From Deinococcus hopiensis KR-140 (GTDB lineage: Bacteria; Deinococcota; Deinococci; Deinococcales; Deinococcaceae), in contig CALPYF020000036.1 of the NCBI GenBank assembly GCA_943327755.2, positions 1-42,642 on the forward strand: 42,642 nt of DNA, in the 5' to 3' direction. Shown piece by piece: positions 17,141-27,203 of this stretch. The notes beneath the pieces are model-generated. The model saw only the letters and a program-made list of their open reading frames with translations, made no database searches and was not told the origin of the DNA. Position numbers and translations under genes: made by a program. Position 1 is the first letter of the stretch; each line of letters begins with the position of its first letter.

Positions 17141-17793
17141 CAGTCTTTCAGTTCGCCCCGGGCGGTGCTCTCGGGGGCCAGCGCGCCGTACATCAGCAGG
17201 CTGAAACGGTCCTGCCAGTCGCGCAGCACCTCACGCTGGTCGCGGTGCCCGCCGTGCAGCAGCGCCAGGATGAACGCGTCCACGAGCAGCACGCTGAGCA
17301 TCTGCACGTTCGCCTCGGGGCGCAGGCGGCCTTGGGCCTGCATGGCCAGCAGCACGGGCTGCACCAGTGCCGCCAGGGTCAGCGCGGTGCGCAGGCCGTC
17401 GCCCGGGGCGCGCTCGGGGGCGCCGGGCCGCCCGGCCTCGGGCGGGGCGCCCAGCACCGCCTGGCCCACCGCGCCCACCAGATGCCGGTACCGCACGCCC
17501 AGGTCGGCCATGCGGCCCGTGACCTTGTCCCACACCTGCTGCGGGTTCGCGCCGGCGTGCAGGCGTTCCAGGGCGTCGTCGCGGCTGGCCTGCACGGCCT
17601 TCTCGAAGTGCGCCAGCAGCATGTGCACCTTGCTGGGGAAGTAACGGTACAGGTTCGTGCGGCTGACGAACGCGGCCTGCGCGATGTCCTGCGCGCTGAT
17701 CGCGTCCAGGCCGCTGCGGGCGAACAGCTCGAAGGCCGCGCGGGCGATCCGTTCGCGTCGCGCGTCATCCTGTTCCTGCCGGTCTACCTTCAC
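17140..17793 (-). CDS. TetR/AcrR-family transcriptional regulator
   Basis: Repressor-type regulator, 217 aa. The N-terminal TetR helix-turn-helix is clear (about residues 12-58: RERIARAAFELFARSGLDAISAQDIAQAAFVSRTNLYRYFPSKVHML); the C-terminal ligand-binding half is helical and divergent. The GTG start at 17793 sits 6 nt after a TAGCAT box, so the mRNA is probably leaderless. It is convergent with the thiolase/CoA-transferase operon, which makes fatty-acid or ketoacid genes possible targets, but no operator matching it was identified. Confidence 0.92.
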   Translation of the reverse strand: MKVDRQEQDDARRERIARAAFELFARSGLDAISAQDIAQAAFVSRTNLYRYFPSKVHMLLAHFEKAVQASRDDALERLHAGANPQQVWDKVTGRMADLGVRYRHLVGAVGQAVLGAPPEAGRPGAPERAPGDGLRTALTLAALVQPVLLAMQAQGRLRPEANVQMLSVLLVDAFILALLHGGHRDQREVLRDWQDRFSLLMYGALAPESTARGELKD

Positions 17794-17799
17794 GCTCCC

Positions 17800-17805
17800 A
17801 TGCTA
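17800..17805 (-). promoter_or_regulatory. -10 box (TAGCAT) of the TetR gene
   Basis: TAGCAT on the minus strand ends 6 nt before the GTG at 17793, consistent with a leaderless transcript. Confidence 0.5.
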
Positions 17806-17914
17806 GCGCGCGCGGCTCACGCCGGGCAGCCCCCGCCATCTTCATGCAGTTGGGGGGAGCGCTCTACCCCGGAGCATACCGCGAAACAAGGGGGGGCCGC
17901 TGTGAACTGCTCGC

Positions 17915-17944
17915 ATGACAGGCTCATGACCTTGCGACTAGAGT
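17915..17944 (+). promoter_or_regulatory. Candidate hpf promoter
   Basis: ATGACA (17915-17920), 18-nt spacer, TAGAGT (17939-17944). Transcription would start near 17951, giving a leader of about 45 nt with a GGAAGAGG ribosome-binding site. Confidence 0.5.
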
Positions 17945-17995
17945 GAATCACCGGAGCCCGACCCACTCCTCCGGGAAAAGGAAGAGGTGAAAGCC

Positions 17996-18559
17996 GTGCA
18001 CATCTACAAGCTGTCTGGCCGTAACGTTGAAGTCACCGATGCCATGCGCGATTACGTCGAGGAGAAACTCACGCGCCTGGATCGTTTCAATGACCAGATC
18101 ACCGATGCACGCGTGACCCTGACCGTCCGCGACGTCCGCGACGCCGACCGACGCAACCGCGTCGAGGTGCAGCTCAACGTCCCCAGCGGCATCATCCGCG
18201 CCGAGGAGCACCACTCGGACATGTACGCCGCGATCGACCGGGCCAGCGACGTCCTGGAACGCCAGCTGCGCAAGTTCAAGACCCGGTACCTCAAGCACCG
18301 CCACGACGCCACGCCCCAGCCCGAGCCCGGCCCCGCCGAGGCCGACGTGAACGCCGGGGTGGACGACGTGACCGAGTTCGCGCCGGAGATCGTGCGGCAG
18401 AAACGCTTCGACCTGCGCCCCATGAGCCCCGAAGACGCCGTGGCGCAGATGGAGGCGCTGGGGCACGACTTCTACGTGTTCATGAACATGCGCACGAACG
18501 CCTGCGGGGTCGTGTACCGCCGCAAGGACGGCCACTACGGCCTGATCGAACCCAGCTGA
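17996..18559 (+). CDS. hpf: Ribosome hibernation-promoting factor, long form
   Basis: Binds the 30S decoding region and dimerises 70S ribosomes into inactive 100S particles during stasis. The product is 187 aa. The N-terminal S30AE domain (about 1-105: HIYKLSGRNVEVTDAMRDYVEEKL, RVEVQLNVPSGIIRAEEHHSDMYAAID) is joined by a Pro/Glu linker (about 108-130) to the C-terminal dimerisation domain (about 131-187: RQKRFDLRPMSPEDAVAQMEALGHDFYVFMN). The GTG at 17996 is preferred over the GTG at 17987 because AGAGG is correctly spaced from it and the product then begins at the family N-terminus. A structured repeat starts directly after the stop codon. Confidence 0.95.
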   Translation: MHIYKLSGRNVEVTDAMRDYVEEKLTRLDRFNDQITDARVTLTVRDVRDADRRNRVEVQLNVPSGIIRAEEHHSDMYAAIDRASDVLERQLRKFKTRYLKHRHDATPQPEPGPAEADVNAGVDDVTEFAPEIVRQKRFDLRPMSPEDAVAQMEALGHDFYVFMNMRTNACGVVYRRKDGHYGLIEPS

Positions 18560-18715
18560 TACGGACTCCGGTTGAATGGTGTGCAAAAACCGTTCAACCC
18601 GAGCGGATGCGACTCGTAGAGCTGCGGAGCAGAGAAGGAGCAAAGCGCCCCTCCGGGCGTGGAGTTGGCAGATCGGTGGTGTTCCGATCTGTCGACGCAA
18701 CAGACGGAATCCGTA
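18560..18715 (+). repeat. Structured intergenic repeat, copy A
   Basis: Starts one base after the hpf stop. Plan: outer arm TACGGACTCCG (18560-18570); hairpin 1 GGTTGAATGGT/ACCGTTCAACC (18570-18580 with 18589-18599, one G-T); CGAGCGGATGCGA; a 25-nt insert relative to copy B; AGAAGGAGC; GGGCGTGGAG; hairpin 2 CAGATCGG/CCGATCTG (18669-18676 with 18684-18691, 7-nt loop TGGTGTT); and the closing arm CAGACGGAATCCGTA (18701-18715), which can pair with the outer arm. It shares long identical stretches with copy B at 31308-31434. The 18716-18834 remainder carries only the promoter box of the next gene. Confidence 0.85.
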
Positions 18716-18820
18716 TGAGCGCAGGACTGAAGGGCGGGAGCTTCCGGGAACGGGGTGCTCCCGCCCGCCTCTGCGGTCCGTCCGGGCAGGCTGTCCCGGT
18801 GTGGTCACCGCCTGATCTGG

Positions 18821-18826
18821 TACGCT
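18821..18826 (+). promoter_or_regulatory. -10 box (TACGCT) of the butyrate-kinase-like gene
   Basis: TACGCT ends 8 nt before the GTG at 18835, consistent with a leaderless transcript. Confidence 0.5.
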
Positions 18827-18834
18827 GCGGCGTT

Positions 18835-19914
18835 GTGATCGCCCACGTGATCAATCCCGGAACCAGCGGCGTGAAACTCGCCTGCGCCCAGATCGAGCCC
18901 AGCGAGAACCCCGCCCTGCCGGGACAGCTGCGCCTGACGCTGACGCGCGCCGAACTGTCGCTGGACGCCCCCCCCACCGCCGGGGACCTGCCCGACCTCA
19001 CCCGGCAGGTGCTGGCTATGACCGCCGACTGGCCCGCGCCGGACGCCGTGGTAGGTCGCGGCGGGTTCATCGGGCGGGTCACGACCGGCACGTACCGCGT
19101 GACCGAGGAACTCGCGGCGTTCGCGCTGGCCTGCGACGCCGGACAGGACCCCCCGAACCTGGGCGGCCCGCTGGCGCTGGCCGTGGCGAAGGCGCGCGGC
19201 GTGCCCGCCTTCATCGTGGACCCGCAGAGCGCGGACGAACTGCTGCCCGAGGCGCGCCCCACGGGTCTGCGGGGCGTGAACCGCCGCGCGGAATTCCACG
19301 CGCTGAACGCCCGCGCCGTCGCCCGCCGCGCCGCGTACGAGGTCGGCAAGCGCTTCCAGGACGCCCGTGTGGTCGTCGCGCACCTGGGCGCCACGACCAG
19401 CGTGACCGCCTTCGAGGCCGGACGCGCCATCGACACCACGGGCAGTGGCGCCAACGGCGGCCCGATGGGCGCGCGCCAGAGCGGCCCGGTCCCCGCGCGG
19501 GACCTGCTGCGCCTGCACGGGCAGCTGGGCGAGCAGACCCTGCATCACCTCGCCGCCGAGAGCGGCTTCCTGGCCCTGACCGGCAGCGCGAACCTGCGCG
19601 AACTGGAGGGCCGCAGCCTGGGCGACCCGGACGTCAGCATCGTCGCCGCCGCGTTCGTGCATCAGGCCGCCAAGGCCATCGGCGAGCAGACCGGCGCGCT
19701 CAGCGCCCGCCCGGACGCCATCGTCCTGACCGGCGGCATCGCCCGCTGGGACGAACTCGTGGACCGGATCGAGCGGCGCGTCGCGTGGATCGCCCCGGTG
19801 TTCGTGATTCCCGGCGAACTGGAACTCGAAGCCCTGGCCGAGGGCGCCGGGCGCGTCCTGCTGGGGCAGGAGGCGCTGCGCGAGTGGACGCCGCCCGCCG
19901 GGCCGGGGTGCTGA
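18835..19914 (+). CDS. Butyrate kinase family (acetokinase fold)
   Basis: Predicted acyl-phosphate/ADP phosphotransferase (ASKHA fold), 359 aa, the usual length for butyrate or branched-chain fatty acid kinases. Visible family features are INPGTSGVKLA at the N-terminus, VGRGGFIGRVTTGTYRV, RRAAYEVGKRF, VVVAHLGATTSVTAFEAGRAIDTT (phosphate-binding segment) and IVLTGGIARW near the C-terminus. The GTG at 18835 begins the protein exactly at the acetokinase N-terminal motif and follows a -10 box; the frame is open from 18607, but that stretch is the repeat and its flank. No phosphotransbutyrylase gene is adjacent, so the substrate (butyrate, isobutyrate or another acyl group) is open. Confidence 0.85.
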   Translation: MIAHVINPGTSGVKLACAQIEPSENPALPGQLRLTLTRAELSLDAPPTAGDLPDLTRQVLAMTADWPAPDAVVGRGGFIGRVTTGTYRVTEELAAFALACDAGQDPPNLGGPLALAVAKARGVPAFIVDPQSADELLPEARPTGLRGVNRRAEFHALNARAVARRAAYEVGKRFQDARVVVAHLGATTSVTAFEAGRAIDTTGSGANGGPMGARQSGPVPARDLLRLHGQLGEQTLHHLAAESGFLALTGSANLRELEGRSLGDPDVSIVAAAFVHQAAKAIGEQTGALSARPDAIVLTGGIARWDELVDRIERRVAWIAPVFVIPGELELEALAEGAGRVLLGQEALREWTPPAGPGC

Positions 19915-19915
19915 C

Positions 19916-20290
19916 GTGGCCCGCCGCCGCACCCCCCAGCGCGCCCCGGAGCCCATCCGCGCGACCAGCATGTGGCGCGTGGATCAGGTGTTCCTGGCCC
20001 GGCGCGGCCCGCGCATCGAGGTGACCTGCTCGCTGGTGAACGACCAGGGCGGCCTGCGCAACCTGTCCGTCACCGCGCCCACCGAGGACCCCGTGCAGGC
20101 TGTGCGGCACGCCGCGCGCTTCATCGCCGGGAAGGGCAACGTGAGCGGCGCGCGGCAGGCGCGGCTGCGATGGACCCGCGAGCAGGCCACCACCGAGCAG
20201 GACGCCCTGATCCGCGACCGCCTGCTTGAAGACGAGTTCCTCGACGAGTTCGAGGAGACCCTCGCGGCCGTGCGCGACCAGCAGCGGTAA
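19916..20290 (+). CDS. Hypothetical protein (124 aa)
   Basis: Not recognised. It is basic at the N-terminus (ARRRTPQRAPEPIR), has a probable alpha/beta core (MWRVDQVFLARRGPRIEVTCSLVND...DPVQAVRHAARFIAGKG) and ends in an acidic helix (LLEDEFLDEFEETLAAVRDQ). There are no membrane segments or metal ligands. The GTG at 19916 lies one base after the stop of the kinase-like gene, so the two are co-translated from one operon. A weak stem (GGTG..TGGAC/GTCCA..CACC, about 20305-20331) follows before tsaD. Confidence 0.65.
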   Translation: MARRRTPQRAPEPIRATSMWRVDQVFLARRGPRIEVTCSLVNDQGGLRNLSVTAPTEDPVQAVRHAARFIAGKGNVSGARQARLRWTREQATTEQDALIRDRLLEDEFLDEFEETLAAVRDQQR

Positions 20291-20364
20291 GGGGAGAGGG
20301 CACAGGTGCTGGACGCCGGTGTCCATCCACCACCCATCCTCCATTCGTCCCGCCTGGCCCCTGC

Positions 20365-20370
20365 TACACT
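20365..20370 (+). promoter_or_regulatory. -10 box (TACACT) of tsaD
   Basis: TACACT ends 8 nt before the ATG at 20379, consistent with a leaderless transcript. Confidence 0.5.
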
Positions 20371-20378
20371 CCCCGGCG

Positions 20379-21389
<1,011 letters not shown>

Positions 21390-21399
21390 AGAGGGGAGT

Positions 21400-21500
21400 G
21401 GGCAGTGGGTTGTGGGAAGTAGGAACAGAACAAAGCAGAGGCGGCCCACTCAGGCCGCCCCTTTCTTTTCCCACTTCCCACTCCCTACTTCCCACTGCCC
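21400..21500. terminator. Bidirectional terminator inside a larger inverted repeat (tsaD/fadD)
   Basis: The core stem GGCGGCC/GGCCGCC (21440-21446 with 21453-21459) is followed by CTTTCTTTT on the plus strand and by a T-rich run on the minus strand, a good intrinsic terminator both ways. It is enclosed by outer arms GGGCAGT/ACTGCCC (21400-21406 with 21494-21500) and GGGAAGTAGG/CCTACTTCCC (21414-21423 with 21484-21493). Confidence 0.85.
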
Positions 21501-21503
21501 CCG

Positions 21504-23213
<1,710 letters not shown>

Positions 23214-23323
23214 GTCACTCCTCGGGGTGGGGATGGGGGTGCCCTGGGGGCGGCTCCCGGCGTCCGCGCCGCAGGTGGGCGGGGCAGGTGATCTCGGCCG
23301 ATTGGTGGCCTGTTGGGCCAGGT

Positions 23324-23365
23324 CTGAAATTAAACTCAGTATAAACATTGTGGCGCGCGCTTCAA
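23324..23365 (-). promoter_or_regulatory. fadD promoter with overlapping palindromic operator candidate
   Basis: On the minus strand, TTGAAG (23365-23360), 16-nt spacer, TATACT (23343-23338), close to the sigma-70-like consensus. An imperfect 16-bp palindrome, CTGAAATTAAACTCAG on the plus strand (23324-23339, 12 of 16 symmetric), covers the expected start point near 23331 and suggests repression. The rest of the 342-bp gap (23214-23555) is a 118-nt fadD leader and, at its right end, the deaminase promoter box. This AT-rich patch stands out sharply in the region. Confidence 0.65.
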
Positions 23366-23542
23366 GGGCGTGTGCTGGAACCCCCTGGTGGCCCGACCAG
23401 CGGCGACCGGGAGCAGAAGGCCGTCCAGCACGCCCCGGGACAGGCGGACAGGTGAGACTGTGCCCGCCCGGGGAACAACACCGCGCGGCGGGGCATGAAG
23501 GCCCCCTCACTCACCCCGCACCCAGACCCGGCGCCCGGCGCC

Positions 23543-23548
23543 CACGCT
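23543..23548 (+). promoter_or_regulatory. -10-like box (CACGCT) of the deaminase gene
   Basis: CACGCT ends 7 nt before the ATG at 23556, in the same position as leaderless boxes elsewhere. The first base is C rather than T. Confidence 0.3.
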
Positions 23549-23555
23549 GAACACC

Positions 23556-24134
23556 ATGAGCGACGACCGGCCCACCCCACGCCTCCCGGACCTTGACCAC
23601 GCGCGCTACCTGCGCGCAGCCCTCGACCTCGCCCGGGAGGGACAGGCCGCCGGCAGTTCGCCCGTCGGGGCCGTCCTCGTGGACCACGCGGGCCAGATCA
23701 TCGCGCGGGGCCGCAACCGCGTCGGGGAACCCCAGACGCCGGAACACGTCGGGGACGCCAGCGTCGCCCACGCCGAGATGGACCTGTTCTTCCAGGTGGG
23801 CAAGCTGGACGACCCGCATACCCTGACCCTGTACACCAGCCTGGAACCCTGCCTGATGTGCGGCGGCGCCAGCGCCCTGCTGGGCGTCGGGCGGATCGTG
23901 TGGGCCACCGACGACGCCTGGGGCGGCTCCGGCCGCCTGATCCGCTGGACGGACCACCCCGCCATGCAGGACACCCAGGTCGTGCCCACCCCCGACGCGG
24001 AACTGGAACACCAGGGCGCCGCGCTGTTCGCCCCGGAAGCGAAACGCGCCTTCCCCGACGAGGGCTGGGCCCTGTGGCAGCAGCGCTACCCGCAGGAGAC
24101 GGCGGCCGTGGAGGACGCCCAGGCCTCACAATAG
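23556..24134 (+). CDS. Nucleoside/cytidine deaminase-family protein
   Basis: Zinc-dependent deaminase fold, 192 aa. The catalytic signature is intact: HAEMD (Zn-binding His and proton-shuttling Glu) at about residue 72 and PCLMCGGA (two Zn-binding Cys) at about residue 105. The order resembles guanine/tRNA-adenosine deaminase relatives (SPVGAVLVD...GRNRV). It is longer than TadA (about 150 aa), with a C-terminal extension (about 140-192), and its substrate cannot be assigned. The ribokinase ATG lies 4 bp after the stop, so the two form a nucleoside/ribose salvage-like operon. Confidence 0.85.
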   Translation: MSDDRPTPRLPDLDHARYLRAALDLAREGQAAGSSPVGAVLVDHAGQIIARGRNRVGEPQTPEHVGDASVAHAEMDLFFQVGKLDDPHTLTLYTSLEPCLMCGGASALLGVGRIVWATDDAWGGSGRLIRWTDHPAMQDTQVVPTPDAELEHQGAALFAPEAKRAFPDEGWALWQQRYPQETAAVEDAQASQ

Positions 24135-24138
24135 ACGG

Positions 24139-25029
24139 ATGACCGTCCTCGTCGTCGGCAGCGTCAACGCGGACCTCACCGTCCGCACCCCCCGCATTCC
24201 CGCCCCCGGCGAAACCGTCCTAGGTGGGGACGCCGTCACCTCGCCCGGCGGCAAGGGTGCCAACCAGGCCGTCGCCGCGGCGCGAGCAGGCGCCGCGGTG
24301 GCACTGACCGGCGCGGTCGGCCAGGACGCGTTCCGGGACGTGGCCCTGCGCGGCCTGCACGCGGCGGGCGTGAACCTGAACGGCCTGCACACCCTGGACG
24401 CCCCGACCGGACTGGCGCTCATCACCGTGTCGGCGCAGGGCGAGAACGCCATCACGGTCGCCAGTGGCGCGAACGCGCACGTCACCGCCGCGCACCTGCC
24501 CGGCGACCTGAGCGGCGTGACCCACCTGCTGCTGCAACAGGAACTGCCCCCCGAGGTGACCCTGGACGCCGCCCGGCAGGCCCGCGCCGCTGGCGCCGAG
24601 GTGCTGCTCAACGCCGCGCCCACCCGCCCGCTGCCCGCCGAACTCCTGAGCTGCGTGACCCACCTGATCGTGAACGAGCACGAACTCGCCGCGCTGCGCC
24701 CGGAGGGCGGCACCCTGGAACGGCAGGCCGCGTCCGTGCAGGCGCGCGGCCCGCAGGCGGTGACCGTCACGCTGGGCGCGCAGGGCAGCCTGACCGTGAC
24801 CGCCCAGGGCACCCACCGCCTTACGGCCCACCCGGTGCAGGCCACCGACACCACCGGGGCCGGGGACACCTTCTGTGGCGTGCTCGCAGCGCGGCTGGCC
24901 GCCGGGGACCCGCTGACCGCCGCGCTGCGAGCCGCCGGGATCGCCGCCGCCCTGAGCTGCACCCGCCCCGGCGCGCAGGACGCCATGCCGGACTGGGCAG
25001 AGGTGCAGGCCATCCTCACGTCCACCTGA
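24139..25029 (+). CDS. rbsK: Ribokinase (PfkB family)
   Basis: Phosphorylates D-ribose to ribose-5-phosphate, or possibly a related sugar. The 296-aa length is typical. Motifs: VVGSVNADLTVRTPRIPAPGETVLG, the GGKGANQAVAAARAG sugar-binding signature, the catalytic region ATDTTGAGDTFCGVLAARLA (Asp of GAGD) and the NEHEL segment. It starts 4 bp after the deaminase stop, and the two are probably co-transcribed. There are no ribose transport genes nearby, which favours nucleoside salvage. Other PfkB kinases are possible, but the GGKGANQA signature fits ribokinase best. Confidence 0.9.
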   Translation: MTVLVVGSVNADLTVRTPRIPAPGETVLGGDAVTSPGGKGANQAVAAARAGAAVALTGAVGQDAFRDVALRGLHAAGVNLNGLHTLDAPTGLALITVSAQGENAITVASGANAHVTAAHLPGDLSGVTHLLLQQELPPEVTLDAARQARAAGAEVLLNAAPTRPLPAELLSCVTHLIVNEHELAALRPEGGTLERQAASVQARGPQAVTVTLGAQGSLTVTAQGTHRLTAHPVQATDTTGAGDTFCGVLAARLAAGDPLTAALRAAGIAAALSCTRPGAQDAMPDWAEVQAILTST

Positions 25030-25136
25030 CCGCAGCGCCACAGGGCGAGGGCCCGGGCCCAGCCGTCGCCTCAAGGCCTCCGCCCACGGGTGCACTCCCG
25101 GCCCGATTGACCCTGGCCCTGGCTGCCGGGGTGGGC

Positions 25137-25142
25137 TACGCT
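25137..25142 (+). promoter_or_regulatory. -10 box (TACGCT) of the DUF1999-type gene
   Basis: TACGCT ends 6 nt before the ATG at 25149, consistent with a leaderless transcript. Confidence 0.5.
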
Positions 25143-25148
25143 CGGCGC

Positions 25149-25676
25149 ATGCGCTACCGCACCTTCACCGAACACGATTACGACGCCCTCCAGGCCCTCG
25201 ATCTGGACGTGCAGCGTGCCCACACCCCCGCCTTCGACACGCTGGCCGAGCGGGAACGCGCCGGGCGGCTCCACACCAGCCTCCCGGCCCTGAAGTTCTA
25301 CGAACGCAGCGAACACTCCTTCGTGGCCGAGGAGGACGGCGCCCTGCACGGCTTCGTCTTCGCGCAGTCGGTCTGGCAGGGCGACCGGCCCATCGTGCTC
25401 GTCCGTACCCTCAGCGTCCACCCGGACGCGCCCGCTGCCGTTACCGAGGCGCTGCTGCACGCCACCGTGAAGAGCGCCTACGACACCGCCGTCTACGAGG
25501 TGCACTACCCGGTCACGCCCGCCCTGCGCGCCGCCGCCGCCGCCGAGAGTGCCGTCCTGACCGGCGCGTACGCCGTCACGCACCTGGGCACCCGTGCGCA
25601 GACCGCCCCCGGCGAGCGGCTGGACGGGCAGCCGGCCGGCGATCAGCTGGGCACCCCGCCCGCCCAGGGGGCATAA
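25149..25676 (+). CDS. DUF1999-type, GNAT-like protein
   Basis: 175 aa. It resembles the DUF1999 family known from Thermus/Deinococcus, which has a GNAT acetyltransferase-like fold: MRYRTFTEHDYDALQALDLDVQ, LKFYERSEHSFVAEEDGALHGFVFAQSVWQGDRP, VLVRTLSVHPDAPAAVTEALLHATVKSAY. The usual R/QxxGxG/A acetyl-CoA loop is not obvious, so enzymatic activity is uncertain. The last 25 residues are Pro/Gly-rich. The TTG frame upstream (25107) is less likely than the ATG at 25149, which has a -10 box. The stop TAA overlaps the next candidate ATG (TAATG). Confidence 0.7.
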   Translation: MRYRTFTEHDYDALQALDLDVQRAHTPAFDTLAERERAGRLHTSLPALKFYERSEHSFVAEEDGALHGFVFAQSVWQGDRPIVLVRTLSVHPDAPAAVTEALLHATVKSAYDTAVYEVHYPVTPALRAAAAAESAVLTGAYAVTHLGTRAQTAPGERLDGQPAGDQLGTPPAQGA

Positions 25677-25677
25677 T
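25672..25677 (+). promoter_or_regulatory. -10 box (CATAAT) of the HMA-like gene
   Basis: CATAAT, five of six bases matching TATAAT, overlaps the previous stop codon and ends 7 nt before the ATG at 25685. Confidence 0.45.
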
Positions 25678-25684
25678 GACGGGC

Positions 25685-25900
25685 ATGACCAACACCGCCA
25701 CCCGCGTGCTGCTGGGCGTGCGCGGCATGAGCCGCGACGCCGGAACCACCGTTGCCCAGGCCCTGAGCGCCATGCCCGGCATCGTGAAAGCCACCCCCGA
25801 CGAGGGCCAGCTGGAAGTCCACTACGATCCCTCGCAGCTGACCGTCATGGACATCGTGCGCGCCATCCGCCGACAGGGTTTCCTGGCCGGCATGATCTGA
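25685..25900 (+). CDS. Heavy-metal-associated (HMA)-like small protein lacking the CxxC motif
   Basis: 71 aa with the beta-alpha-beta-beta-alpha-beta pattern of copper-chaperone/HMA domains: VLLGVRGM..., VAQALSAMPGIVKATPDEGQLEVHYDPSQLTVMDIVRAIRRQGF. The metal-binding MxCxxC loop is replaced by MSRDAG, so soft-metal binding through two Cys is not possible. It may be a degenerate chaperone or a protein-interaction module. The ATG at 25685 fits a leaderless start; an ATG at 25676 overlapping the upstream stop (TAATG) would add three residues. The DUF503 gene begins 2 bp after the stop. Confidence 0.75.
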   Translation: MTNTATRVLLGVRGMSRDAGTTVAQALSAMPGIVKATPDEGQLEVHYDPSQLTVMDIVRAIRRQGFLAGMI

Positions 25901-25902
25901 CC

Positions 25903-26217
25903 GTGGCCCTGGGGTACGTGGGCGTCCTGACCATCCGTATCGAGATGCCCTGGGTCGCCAGCCTGAAAGAAAAACGCGCCCTGGTGCGTCCCGTCGTCGA
26001 GCGGCTCAAGGTCCGCTTTCCCCTGACGGTCGCGCGCCTGGACGGCCTGGACGCGCACGACTGGGAGGTCATCGGCGTGGCGACCCTCAGCAACGACTAC
26101 GGCTGGGTCGAGGAGACCCTGCGCATGGCCGCCGACTACATCGCCAAGGAAGGCCCCTACCGGGTGACCAGCGAGGAGATCGAGATCACGCCCCTGGGCT
26201 CCGACGAGGACGAGTAG
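25903..26217 (+). CDS. DUF503 (YlxP-like) protein
   Basis: 104 aa, matching the DUF503/YlxP family: YVGVLTIRIEMPWVASLKEKRALVRPVVERLKVRFPLTVARLDGLDAHDWEVIGVATLSND, followed by a C-terminal helix and an acidic tail (GSDEDE). The family has a ferredoxin-like fold and often sits near rbfA/translation genes; its biochemical role is not established. The GTG at 25903 starts 2 bp after the HMA-like stop, so translation is probably coupled. The frame is open upstream into the neighbouring genes without family sequence. Confidence 0.85.
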   Translation: MALGYVGVLTIRIEMPWVASLKEKRALVRPVVERLKVRFPLTVARLDGLDAHDWEVIGVATLSNDYGWVEETLRMAADYIAKEGPYRVTSEEIEITPLGSDEDE

Positions 26218-26250
26218 TTAGCGGCCCGGGGGAACAGGCCCGGGTGATCA

Positions 26251-26292
26251 TGCAGCGCGCCGGATCAGGACTCCCTGATCCGGCGCGCTGCG
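26251..26292. terminator. Bidirectional terminator between DUF503 and lepB
   Basis: Perfect 18-bp stem (26252-26269 with 26274-26291) with a 4-nt loop ACTC, extendable by one T-G pair, between two convergent genes. Confidence 0.85.
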
Positions 26293-26303
26293 GTGTACCG
26301 GGT

Positions 26304-27101
<798 letters not shown>

Positions 27102-27190
27102 GCACCGCGCAGAATACCGGAACGGACCCCCGGGGCGCGCCGGGGGGGGTGGGGGGCCAGTGACCCTACCCGCAGCGGCGACTCGTGGGG

Positions 27191-27196
27191 TAGGTT
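27191..27196 (+). promoter_or_regulatory. -10 box (TAGGTT) of the protein kinase gene
   Basis: TAGGTT ends 7 nt before the ATG at 27204, consistent with a leaderless transcript. Confidence 0.45.
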
Positions 27197-27203
27197 GTGA
27201 GGG

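Noticed and set aside
23214..23510. A 99-residue N-terminal extension of FadD.
   Set aside because: There is no family sequence. The ATG at 23213 has a ribosome-binding site, and a good promoter with palindrome lies inside this stretch.
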